This document shows positions 56,607 to 64,000 of a DNA stretch of 64,000 bases, in pieces. The DNA is taken from the NCBI GenBank assembly GCA_963834365.1, contig CAWIBS010000030.1:1-64000 (forward strand). The letters run 5' to 3'. Numbering within the stretch: position 1 is the first letter of the stretch; every line of letters begins with the position of its first letter. The translations under genes and the position numbers were made by a program. The notes below the pieces were generated by a model. The model was not told the origin of the DNA. It was given only the letters and a program-made list of their open reading frames with translations, and did not search any database. The DNA comes from CAWJAP01 sp963834365. GTDB taxonomy: Bacteria > Acidobacteriota > Vicinamibacteria > Vicinamibacterales > Vicinamibacteraceae.

Positions 56607-57413
56607 TTGAAGACCCACTTGTTCAAGCTCGAACGCACACTCGAGCGTCTCCTCGGAGGTCAGCCGGCTCGCGAGCCGCTCGAGATCCGGCGTGCGGTCG
56701 TGGACGCACTGCTGGCAGACGTGCAGCCGATTGGCCGCGGGCGGCGAACGCTGCCGTACAGCCGTGTGACCGTGCACGTCCTCGCCACGGGGACGGCCGA
56801 GAAACGCGTGCTGACCGAGGCCCTGGTCGGGCCGGGCGGTGCGGAGGGGGACGCGCGCCGGGAACTGGAGCGGCTCGGCGCCCTTCCCGGCGGGTTCTCG
56901 TTCACGGTGCGCTTCGCCCGCGCGCCAGGGCGCGACTGGCAGCCAGGCAGCCGCTTTCACGTCAGCGTGTCGTCGGTCGCGGCTGACGCTCCAGACCCCC
57001 AGCCGTCACCGGAACCGGCAGGCGGTCCGCCGCCCCGGTCAGTGATCCGCATCGTCACCGGCAAGGCCACCGCAACCAGCGTCGCCCTGGAAGGGGGTCG
57101 CCTGACCATCGGGCGGCAGGTCGCGGTGACCGATACCGATGGTCGAGTCGTGCGCCGCAATGACGTGGCCTTCGTCGGCGACGACGATGCCAGCCGATCG
57201 GTCTCACGCGCGCATGGGTGCATCGCCTGGGATGCGGCGGCCGGCGCTTACCGGGTGTTCGACGAGGGAAGCGCGCACGGCACGCAGATCGCACGGGCCG
57301 GCCGCCTGATCAAAGTGCCAGGCGGCCGGAGCGGCCTGAAGCTGCAGCCCGGAGACGAGATCCACGCTGGCCGTGCCGTCCTGAAATTCGACCTGAAGCC
57401 GCGGAAAGCCTAG
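56607..57413 (+). CDS. FhaA-like protein: FhaA N-terminal domain plus FHA domain
   Basis: TTG 56607 begins KTHLFKLERTLERLLGG, which with PLEIRRAVVDALLADVQPIG and YSRVTVHVLATG resembles the N-terminal domain (DUF3662/FhaA_N) of actinobacterial FhaA. The C-terminal FHA domain shows GRLTIGRQVAV, SRSVSRAHGCIAWDAAAG and DEGSAHGTQIARAG. It lies after the SEDS-PBP gene, as FhaA/B do in the actinobacterial locus. It would read kinase marks and recruit the cell-wall machinery. About 268 residues. Preceded by a heptamer array. Confidence 0.8.
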   Translation: MKTHLFKLERTLERLLGGQPAREPLEIRRAVVDALLADVQPIGRGRRTLPYSRVTVHVLATGTAEKRVLTEALVGPGGAEGDARRELERLGALPGGFSFTVRFARAPGRDWQPGSRFHVSVSSVAADAPDPQPSPEPAGGPPPRSVIRIVTGKATATSVALEGGRLTIGRQVAVTDTDGRVVRRNDVAFVGDDDASRSVSRAHGCIAWDAAAGAYRVFDEGSAHGTQIARAGRLIKVPGGRSGLKLQPGDEIHAGRAVLKFDLKPRKA

Positions 57414-57472
57414 CCACGGAACGAGCGACGGACAAGCGCCACGGACCAAATCTGATACACGGGGCGGCGAAG

Positions 57473-57978
57473 CTATCTCGATTCATCCATCCGCCGCCAC
57501 CGCTGGCGAACAAGGTCGATCAGCGCCTGCAGTCTCAGTCCTACGCGCCGCCCTTCGACGACGAGGGGCTCCACGAAACGGTCGTCGAACGTTGCTCGGT
57601 CGTGCAGACTGGCATCCCCAGGCGCCAGCACCGTCGTTCCGATTCCAGGCTGCACTTCCAGAAGCCGCTGCCCGACAAGAAGCGAGACAATGCGCTGTCC
57701 CGTGTTCGGGTTCACCCGCAGCTCGCGGCTCAGCGTCCGCACGGACGGAAAGCGGTCGCCCGCCCGAAGCTCGCCGGAGACGATCGCCCGGGTGACCGCA
57801 TACACAACCTGGTCAGCCACCGGCTCACCGGGCCGCAGGGCCATGCTGAACGGAAGCGTGCGGATCCCATTGCGTCGATGCGCCGCTCGAGCTGATCGAG
57901 CAACTGAGCGACGCGCGGATCTGGTTCTCGCGCCTCGTCGCGCTCCTCCACCGCCGGATTTGACCTCTGCCATCTCAT
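57473..57978 (-). CDS. GntR-family transcriptional regulator, short YtrA-like type (frameshifted)
   Basis: Start ATG 57978 (MRWQRSNPAVEERDEAREPD). A shift near 57870 leads into the GntR winged helix: PFSMALRPGEPVADQVVYAV, GELRAGDRFPSVRTLSREL, then VNPNTGQRIVSLL. The C-terminal part is short (about 60 residues), as in the YtrA subfamily, with LVVEGRRVGLRLQALIDLVR. These often govern ABC transporters; none is close here. Directly upstream on the same strand is the alpha/beta hydrolase, about 75 bases away. Confidence 0.78.
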
Positions 57979-58052
57979 GTAGATTATCTTCAAGCTTCCT
58001 GAGAGCCGCGAGCGTTCATCCCGTCTGCGGCACGATCCCCTACACGTCTTGT

Positions 58053-58928
58053 TCATCGTCCCTTCTGGACAAGAACCGCTCCGTCCGCGGGCGCGGCTGA
58101 CGCGAGGCCCGCATCAGAGGCAACAAGAAACCTCGTCACCAAATGGTTGAACTCGTCTGGGCGCTCAATCGGCACCACATGCGACGATCCGTCGCCCTTG
58201 ATGATCTCGAATTGCGAACCGGGAATTCTGTCGGCGACCTCGCGGCAGATCCATGGCGGGGTGAGCAGATCCTGCTCGCCGACAATCACGAGGGTCGGCG
58301 CCCTGAGATCTGTCAGTCGGTCGAGCGCGTCGTACCGAAGGTATGCCTGCGCCTGCCGATTGTAGGCCTCTGGGCCGACCGGGTGAGGGTTGCTCGTCAA
58401 CAAGCTGATGGTCTGCTGCACCGCCTCCTTGTTGCGCCGGAAGGCATCCGAGAAGAGCCACGTGAACTGCTGGCAGGCGAACACCTCGCCGGTCTTGTCA
58501 GCGGCCTTGACCCAGTTCCACGTGCGAATCGGATCGAAGACGGATCGCGCGGGCGCCGCGCCACAACCGCTCAGCACCAATCGGTGCAGGCGACCTGCAT
58601 GCCGCAGCGCGAACTCTTGGGCGATCATGCCGCCCATCGACAGGCCCAGCACGTGGGCCCGCTTGATATCGAGCGCGTCCATCAGCGCGGCCACGTCATC
58701 CGCCATGTCTGCGATGGTGTACGGGCCCGTGGCGATTGAGCTGCGGCCAACGTCCCGGTTGTCGAAGATCACGACCTGGAACCTCTGGGATAGCCCAGGA
58801 ACCTGCGCGAGTGTCCACAGCGTGGCGTCGTATCCGATCCCCATGACCAGCACGAGCGGAGGTCCCTTCCCGTGAATCTCGAAGTACAGCTCTTGCCCGT
58901 TCGCGTGGACCGTACCGGACCTTGACAT
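58053..58928 (-). CDS. Alpha/beta-fold hydrolase
   Basis: ATG 58928 follows CAGGAGAG. The 291-residue product has the oxyanion-loop region GPPLVLVMGIGYDATLW, the nucleophile elbow GLSMGGMIAQEF, the acid in LVIVGEQDLLTPP and the histidine in GDGSSHVVPIERP. Family placement suggests an esterase, lactonase or haloperoxidase-like enzyme; substrate unknown. The gene is divergent from the TPR regulator and shares a 197-base region that holds inverted repeats, so control by that regulator is likely. Confidence 0.85.
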   Translation of the reverse strand: MSRSGTVHANGQELYFEIHGKGPPLVLVMGIGYDATLWTLAQVPGLSQRFQVVIFDNRDVGRSSIATGPYTIADMADDVAALMDALDIKRAHVLGLSMGGMIAQEFALRHAGRLHRLVLSGCGAAPARSVFDPIRTWNWVKAADKTGEVFACQQFTWLFSDAFRRNKEAVQQTISLLTSNPHPVGPEAYNRQAQAYLRYDALDRLTDLRAPTLVIVGEQDLLTPPWICREVADRIPGSQFEIIKGDGSSHVVPIERPDEFNHLVTRFLVASDAGLASAAPADGAVLVQKGR

Positions 58929-59032
58929 GGGCGTCTCTCCTGAAGCGGAACTTCGCTTCAAACCAAGGACTAAGCGATGGCCGGACGGCTCGAGGACTCT
59001 CACCGACTCGAAGGCCGTTCAGTGATTGATGC

Positions 59033-59072
59033 GTAACAACGGGTGTTACGGTGGGAACATCCCTCGTTACAA
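59033..59072. promoter_or_regulatory. Candidate operator: GTAACA-N5-TGTTAC and CGTTACAA repeat
   Basis: The inverted repeat GTAACA (59033-59038) / TGTTAC (59044-59049) is followed by CTCGTTACAA at about 59063-59072. It lies between the divergent hydrolase and TPR regulator genes. A regulator dimer binding here could control both. Confidence 0.45.
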
Positions 59073-59125
59073 TCACCGCGGGAGGCACCCGTACGGCAGC
59101 ACCGAGCACGCCTCAGAGGATGAGC

Positions 59126-61222
59126 ATGCAAGAGGCCCCCGAAGCGACGCCTCTCGAACGGGCACGGGCCGCCGCGGCAACCGGCGATTGGCAGGACGCG
59201 TACGAGCTTCTCAGTGAAGTGGACGCGAGGACGACGCTCGTGGGGCCCGACCTCGCCCTACTGGCTGGGGCTGCGTATGCCGCAGGCCATCTCGATGTGA
59301 CGATCGAGGCGTGGGAGCGGGTCCACAGAGCGAGCGTGCGGGCTGGCGATCACCTGGCCGCAGCTGGTGCCGCAGTTCGCGTCGCCATGCACCTGCTGTT
59401 CGATATGGCGCTCATGGCCCCCGTGCGGGCATGGCTGACGCGGGCGGACAGACTTCTCGAAGATCATCAGGAGGATACGTCGGTCCATGCGTGGCTCGCC
59501 GTCGTGCGCAATTACGAACGACTGCTCTCGGGCGATTTCGAGAACGCCCGACACTGGGCGCGGCGAGCCATCGAGGCGGGCACAGGTCACGACCCGGCGG
59601 CCGCGGCCATCGGAAGGGTCGCGGAGGCACGCAGCCTCATCCTGCAGGGCGATGTCACGCGAGGTCTCGCGCTGCTCAACGAAGCGGCCGCGGCGGCGGT
59701 CGCCGGCGAGCTCGATCCCCTCTGGACCGGACTGGTGTACTGCGAGGTGGTGTGTGCGCTGCAGGCGCTGGGGCAATACGACCTCGCAGAGGAGTGGACG
59801 ACGGCGATGGAGAGCTGGCGGCATGGACAGCCGGTTGGGAGTCTCCACGGACGCTGCCGTGTCCACCGCGCCGAAATCCTCCGGCTCCGTGGGTGCTGCG
59901 CTGACGCGGAGACGCAGATCCTCATGGCATGCGAGGAACTGCGGCCGTACTTGCGACGGGAGTTCGGCTGGCCGTTGACGGAGCTTGGCCGCATTCGATT
60001 CCGAAAGGGAGACCTCCAGGGCGCCGAGGATGCGTTCCTGGCGGCTCACGAGGCGGGATGGGATCCGCAGCCAGGCCTTGCGTTGGTGCACTTGGCGCGC
60101 GGCGACATCGCGCGTGCCGCCGCGTCCATTCACGAAGGTTTGGACCGTCCCTCAACGATTCCGTCGAAGGAGTGGCCGCCGAACACGGACCTGCGTCGCG
60201 TCCCGCTCCTCGAGGCGCAAGTCGAGATCGAGATCGCGGCCGGCGATCTCGTGCAGGCCCGGTCGGCTGCCGAGGAGCTCGGGCGTGTGGCGTCGCGGTT
60301 TCAGAGCAGGACGTTTGAGGCCAGTGCGACCCTCGCTGGCGGACGGGTACACCTGGCAGAGGGCGACACGGCTGCCGCCAGCCGTGACTTCGAGATTGCG
60401 GCACAGCAGTGGGGTGATATTGGCGCCCCCTACGAAACGGCACTCGCGCGGATAGGCCTCGCGAACGCGCTGCGAGCAGAAGGCAGGGAGGAGCGTGCCT
60501 TGCTCGAGTTCCGGGCCGCCCGCGCAACCTTCGAGCGAATCGGAGCGATCGATCAGGAATCTCGAGCGGCGCAGGTCTGTGGCGATCTTGTGCCCGCCCG
60601 GCCGACACAACTGCATCCACCAACTGATGCGCATCTCGGCGATGCCGCCGTCTTCCATCGCGAAGGGGACTACTGGTCGGTCGAGTTCGAGAAGCACACG
60701 ACACGTTTGCGCGATTCGAAGGGCCTGCAGTACCTGGCGCGTCTCCTCGCCAATCCTGGGCGCGAGTTCCACGTGCTTGACCTCGTGGCCGCCGGCAAAG
60801 CTGCGCTCGACATGTCCCGCGATCCTGCTGGATCCCGCTTGGTCCCTGACGCGGGAGATGCCGGCCAGTTGCTCGATGCGCGCGCCAAAGAGGCGTATCG
60901 CCGGCGGCTCGCAGAGATCGACGAGGACATTGAGGAAGCGCGGGCGACGGCGGATGTCGACAGGGCGGCGCAAGCCGATGCCGAACGCGAATGTCTGGTC
61001 CGGGAGCTGGCCCGTGCAGTCGGACTCGGCGGGCGCGATCGACGTGCGGCGTCAGCATCCGAACGCGCCAGAAGCGCGGTCACGCGGGCCATCCGCCAGG
61101 GCCTGGCCCGAATCCGCGAGCACGACGCCGCACTCGGCAAGCATCTCGACCATGCCATTCGGACCGGCACCTACTGCGCGTATCTGCCCGATTCTCGACT
61201 ACCTGTGGCGTGGAGGCTTTGA
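59126..61222 (+). CDS. TPR-repeat protein with a conserved C-terminal domain, probable regulator
   Basis: The 698-residue protein has TPR-like helical repeats from about 10 to 500 (RARAAAATGDWQDAYELLSE, VRNYERLLSGDFENARHWAR, LARGDIARAAASIHEGL). The C-terminal 200 residues are recognisable: VFHREGDYWSVEFEKHTTRL, GLQYLARLLANPGREFHVLD, and ARAVGLGGRDRRAASASERA, then ITRAIRQGLARIREHDAALG. A closely similar C-terminal domain occurs in many actinobacterial and acidobacterial regulators. No classic DNA-binding motif is visible, so its action is inferred. Start ATG 59126, after CAGAGG. Divergent from a hydrolase. Confidence 0.62.
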   Translation: MQEAPEATPLERARAAAATGDWQDAYELLSEVDARTTLVGPDLALLAGAAYAAGHLDVTIEAWERVHRASVRAGDHLAAAGAAVRVAMHLLFDMALMAPVRAWLTRADRLLEDHQEDTSVHAWLAVVRNYERLLSGDFENARHWARRAIEAGTGHDPAAAAIGRVAEARSLILQGDVTRGLALLNEAAAAAVAGELDPLWTGLVYCEVVCALQALGQYDLAEEWTTAMESWRHGQPVGSLHGRCRVHRAEILRLRGCCADAETQILMACEELRPYLRREFGWPLTELGRIRFRKGDLQGAEDAFLAAHEAGWDPQPGLALVHLARGDIARAAASIHEGLDRPSTIPSKEWPPNTDLRRVPLLEAQVEIEIAAGDLVQARSAAEELGRVASRFQSRTFEASATLAGGRVHLAEGDTAAASRDFEIAAQQWGDIGAPYETALARIGLANALRAEGREERALLEFRAARATFERIGAIDQESRAAQVCGDLVPARPTQLHPPTDAHLGDAAVFHREGDYWSVEFEKHTTRLRDSKGLQYLARLLANPGREFHVLDLVAAGKAALDMSRDPAGSRLVPDAGDAGQLLDARAKEAYRRRLAEIDEDIEEARATADVDRAAQADAERECLVRELARAVGLGGRDRRAASASERARSAVTRAIRQGLARIREHDAALGKHLDHAIRTGTYCAYLPDSRLPVAWRL

Positions 61223-61372
61223 CGACCCCGTAGCCCTAGACCTCTCCCTGACAATATCCGACCATTTCGCTCGGGATTAGGGATCCGCTGTGCTATCATG
61301 CCGGGCAATTGCGACGGATCGCACTTTGATGCCCGCGCTGGGCTGAGTTTCTTGACTTCTTCCACGGCGACC

Positions 61373-61630
61373 ATGGGTTCGCGCTCCCTGCCCGTCAGGC
61401 TTTCACAGCTTGGCGCAGGCATGATCGCCCGGCTCCACTCGGCCGAGCTGGCCCTCGAAGATTGCGTCATGCTTGGCGCGCTCGGTCTGACCGACCATTG
61501 CGTGCTGCGTGTGTGCAAGGCGGGCGAACCCTGCATCGTCCAGGTGAGGTCCACCCGCATCGGTCTGTCGAAGGAAGTGGCGCGCGGCCTGTTCGTCGTC
61601 CCCGAAGAAGCGGCCGCGCAACTCCGTTGA
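61373..61630 (+). CDS. feoA: FeoA family protein
   Basis: The frame is open from 61298, but ATG 61373 (MGSRSLPVRLSQLGAGMIAR) fits FeoA best. The SH3-like domain ends with GLSKEVARGLFVVPEEA. FeoA helps FeoB in ferrous iron uptake at the cytoplasmic face. 85 residues, normal length. It is 150 bases after the TPR gene; TGTGCTATCAT at about 61286-61296 may be an extended -10 promoter. Confidence 0.83.
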   Translation: MGSRSLPVRLSQLGAGMIARLHSAELALEDCVMLGALGLTDHCVLRVCKAGEPCIVQVRSTRIGLSKEVARGLFVVPEEAAAQLR

Positions 61631-61695
61631 ACCGCCGGGAGTCGCGCCACCCTGGCAGGCCCGCTGACCACTCGAGCGAGTCGCGGGCTCAGGCC

Positions 61696-63717
61696 ATGCC
61701 GATCGTTTCCGAACGCCTCGCCGACACCAGTCAGGCCCTGCCCGCCGCGATGCCGGCGACGGCGCGTCGTCGCTTTCGCGTTGCGCTCGTCGGCAATCCC
61801 AACACCGGCAAGACGACCCTCTTCAATCGGCTGTGCGGAGCCCGGGCCAAGACGTCGAACTTCCCGGGGACGACGACAGCGGCCCGCATCGGCCGCGCGA
61901 CGCTGACGGGTGCGCGATCCGTCGTCGAGGCGGAGATCATCGACCTGCCGGGACTCTATCGCCTGAGCCTGGACAGGCCCGAGTCGGTGATCTCGCGCAG
62001 CGTGCTGATGGGCGAGGGCCTCTATCGCAAGCCGGACGCGGTGCTGGTCGTCGTGGACGCGTGCAACCTCACGCGCAACCTGATGCTGGTCGGCGAGCTG
62101 CTGCAGTTCGACGAGCCGGTCGTCGTCGCGCTGAACATGGTGGACATCGCCCAGCGCCGGGGGCTGAGCCTCGATGCGAAGGCGCTGGCGGCGCAGCTCG
62201 GCTGCCCTGTCGTCCCGATCGTGGCGCGGCGTGGCGAGAATCTCGCGCGGTTGCAGGCGGCGCTGACGGACGTGCTGACGGGCGGCGATGATGCCGTTCG
62301 AGACCGCACGAGGCCGCCGGAGCAGCTGGAGCAGTGGGCTGATCGGCTGGTCGAGACGAGCGTGAGCGGCATCGGCGAGGCCACCGACACGCTCACCGAG
62401 CGGCTCGACCGGACGTTCACGCACCCGGTGTTCGGCGTGCTCGTGTTCGCCGTGATCATGGGCGGCATGTTCTGGACGCTGTTCGCGCTCGCGACGCTGC
62501 CGATGGATCTCATCGAAGCCACCTTCGCGTGGCTCGGCGGAGTCGTGGGAGAGACGCTTCCCGCGGGGCCGATTCGCGATCTCGCGGCCGACGGCATCAT
62601 CGGCGGGATTGCGGGATCGGTCGTGTTCCTCCCGCAGATCTGCCTGCTCTTCTTCCTGATCAGCATGCTCGAAGACACCGGCTATCTCGCCCGGGCTGCC
62701 TTCGTCATGGATCGGCTGCTCTGCAGGTTCGGCCTGCCGGGACACGCGTTCGTCCCGCTCCTCTCCAGCCATGCGTGCGCGCTGCCGGGCATCATGGCGG
62801 CGCGGCTCATTCCGGATCGACGGGATCGGCTGGCCACGATCCTCGTCGCGCCACTCATGAGCTGCTCGGCGCGGCTGCCCGTCTACGTGCTGCTCACGAG
62901 CATGCTCTTCGTGGGCCAACCACTGCTGGCCGGCCTGGCCTTCGCGGCGTGCTATCTCGCGGGCGGTACCGCGGCCCTCGTCAGCGCGCTCGTCATACGC
63001 CGCACGCTCGTGCCCGGCAGCGCGCGGCCGATGGTCCTCGAACTGCCCTCCTACAAGCTGCCGTCGCTCTTGAACGCCGTCGTCTCCGCACGCGATCAGG
63101 CGGTGGCCTTCCTGAAGAACGCCGGCACGGTCATCATGGCGATCTGCGTCGTGATGTGGTGGCTGAGCGCGTATCCGCGTGCCGGCGTCCCGGCCGAAGC
63201 GACCTCGCTGCGGGCGCAGGCGGCGGCTGCGACAACGGTGACGGAAGCGCAGGCACTGAACGCCGAAGCCGGTACGCTAGAGGCGCGGGCCCAGCAGGCG
63301 CACAGCTTCGCCGGCCGGCTGGGGCGCTTTGCACAGCCCGTCTTCGCGCCGCTCGGCTACGATTGGCAGCTGACGGTCGGCATGCTCACGAGCTTCCTGG
63401 CGCGCGAGGTCTTCGTCTCGACCATGTCGGTGCTGCTCGGCGGGACGGACGATCCGGACCTCGAGGATCGGGGGGTCATCGAGCGGATCCGGACCGCGAC
63501 GCGCGATGACGGGACGCGGCTGTTCACGCCGGCGACGTCAGCGAGCGTGCTGGTGTTCTTCGTGCTGGCGATGCAGTGCCTGTCCACGCTCACGGTGACG
63601 CGGCAGGAGACCGGCGCGCTTCGCTGGGCCGGCGTCCAGTTCGCGTACATGTCGGTGCTCGCCTATGTCTCGGCGTTCGTCACATATCAGGGGCTCACCG
63701 CGCTCGGGGTAGGCTGA
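61696..63717 (+). CDS. feoB: Ferrous iron transporter FeoB
   Basis: The 673-residue protein has a GTPase domain (G1 VALVGNPNTGKTTLFNRL, G3 IDLPGLYRLS, G4 ALNMVDIA) and then a helical region and a polytopic membrane part with about ten helices, including FLPQICLLFFLISMLEDTGYL and SCSARLPVYVLLTSMLF. It imports Fe2+ under low iron. ATG 61696 is my start, but TTG 61627 overlapping the feoA stop (TTGA) is possible. No frameshift. The DtxR/MntR-like gene at 12946-13617 could be a regulator of this operon. Confidence 0.93.
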   Translation: MPIVSERLADTSQALPAAMPATARRRFRVALVGNPNTGKTTLFNRLCGARAKTSNFPGTTTAARIGRATLTGARSVVEAEIIDLPGLYRLSLDRPESVISRSVLMGEGLYRKPDAVLVVVDACNLTRNLMLVGELLQFDEPVVVALNMVDIAQRRGLSLDAKALAAQLGCPVVPIVARRGENLARLQAALTDVLTGGDDAVRDRTRPPEQLEQWADRLVETSVSGIGEATDTLTERLDRTFTHPVFGVLVFAVIMGGMFWTLFALATLPMDLIEATFAWLGGVVGETLPAGPIRDLAADGIIGGIAGSVVFLPQICLLFFLISMLEDTGYLARAAFVMDRLLCRFGLPGHAFVPLLSSHACALPGIMAARLIPDRRDRLATILVAPLMSCSARLPVYVLLTSMLFVGQPLLAGLAFAACYLAGGTAALVSALVIRRTLVPGSARPMVLELPSYKLPSLLNAVVSARDQAVAFLKNAGTVIMAICVVMWWLSAYPRAGVPAEATSLRAQAAAATTVTEAQALNAEAGTLEARAQQAHSFAGRLGRFAQPVFAPLGYDWQLTVGMLTSFLAREVFVSTMSVLLGGTDDPDLEDRGVIERIRTATRDDGTRLFTPATSASVLVFFVLAMQCLSTLTVTRQETGALRWAGVQFAYMSVLAYVSAFVTYQGLTALGVG

Positions 63718-63723
63718 AGGGCA

Positions 63724-63969
63724 ATGCCGATCTGGGACTGGCAGTTCCTCACTGTGTCCACCGTGGCAGCCGGCGCGCTGTGGGTCATCGTGCGCCGCAT
63801 TCTGCCAGGGCGATCGCCGCGCGGTAGCGGCACTGCCACTCCGGCGTGCCCAACCTGTCCGGTTCATCCTGAATCGGCGAGTACGACGAGTCGGCGCACT
63901 GCAACGACGCCGGTCGTGTCGTTGACGGACCTCCGCGCGTCGGCACGGGCCAAGCCAGGTCGCCGCTGA
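63724..63969 (+). CDS. Small Cys-containing membrane protein beside FeoB
   Basis: The 81-residue product has one hydrophobic helix (FLTVSTVAAGALWVIVRRIL) and a CPTCP pair (about residues 42-46) in a Ser/Thr/Arg-rich tail. This is the plan of FeoB-associated Cys-rich membrane proteins found at the end of feoAB operons. It starts six bases after feoB. Function is unclear; iron binding or anchoring is inferred. The remaining 31 bases of the window hold nothing seen. Confidence 0.6.
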   Translation: MPIWDWQFLTVSTVAAGALWVIVRRILPGRSPRGSGTATPACPTCPVHPESASTTSRRTATTPVVSLTDLRASARAKPGRR

Positions 63970-64000
63970 GCCGACGGGATCGCGGTGCTTGCCCAAGCCC

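Overview
The window is GC-rich, almost entirely coding DNA with tightly packed operons. Many genes are coupled by ATGA, GTGA or TTGA start/stop overlaps. Gene content (SIMPL, DUF4097, DUF5615, DGQHR and M14 proteins, a complete arginine cluster, a SEDS-PBP fusion) and intergenic palindromes and heptamer arrays suggest an Acidobacteriota genome, perhaps of the Vicinamibacteria type. This is an inference from gene families; there is no rRNA or tRNA here to confirm it. I see no phage, insertion sequence, CRISPR or plasmid functions.

Layout: (1) 1-3 kb, end of a PDZ protein and two tandem cation/H+ antiporters. (2) 3-9.3 kb, minus strand, sulfur-trafficking genes: a MoaD/E1/rhodanese triple fusion, a penicillin acylase, an Rrf2 regulator, cysteine desulfurase and an A-type Fe-S carrier. 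(3) 9.3-19.7 kb, housekeeping genes: rmuC, SIMPL, ubiE/menG, a DtxR/MntR regulator, gph, queC, DUF4097, a DUF5615 PIN-like protein, a PH-domain membrane protein, a flavoprotein reductase, fabI and a zinc-ribbon protein. (4) 19.8-29.5 kb, arginine biosynthesis, divergent from an operator/promoter region: argR, a degenerate argG-like gene and argH leftward; argC-argB-argD-NAGS-argJ-argF rightward. (5) 29.5-38.2 kb, a GT-C glycosyltransferase, an S1/P1-like nuclease, an MFS transporter, pxpA, an M20 peptidase and a lone DndB-like DGQHR protein. (6) 38.4-48.4 kb, secreted and membrane proteins: an M14 peptidase badly broken by indels, a PD40/type-3-repeat secreted protein flanked by two paralogous small membrane proteins, an MBL hydrolase, a DUF1624-type acyltransferase, a TolB-like protein and OsmC. 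(7) 48.5-57.4 kb, the standout locus: FHA, a 32-residue membrane peptide, PP2C fused to a beta-helix, a Ser/Thr kinase with TPR, a RodA/FtsW-PBP2 fusion, and an FhaA-like protein. (8) 57.5-64 kb, a GntR regulator, an alpha/beta hydrolase divergent from a TPR regulator, and feoA-feoB with a small Cys-rich partner.

Two themes run across the window. First, degenerate tandem heptamer arrays (units such as GGGCTAC, GGTCGTT, CCCTGAT, CCTTGAG) sit between genes at six places, often starting at a stop codon or ending at a start codon. They resemble the STRR repeats of filamentous cyanobacteria. Two of them are read through in frame. Second, several palindrome families lie between genes. Frameshifts are frequent but clustered: some genes carry many single-base indels while long stretches (48.5-57.4 kb, 58-64 kb) have none. 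Most look like consensus errors rather than decay, so broken genes are described as the protein they would encode.

The most interesting biology is the 48.5-57.4 kb operon. It has the parts of the actinobacterial fhaA-fhaB-pstP-rodA-pbpA-pknA/pknB locus, rebuilt with different sensor domains and with the SEDS polymerase and the transpeptidase in one polypeptide.
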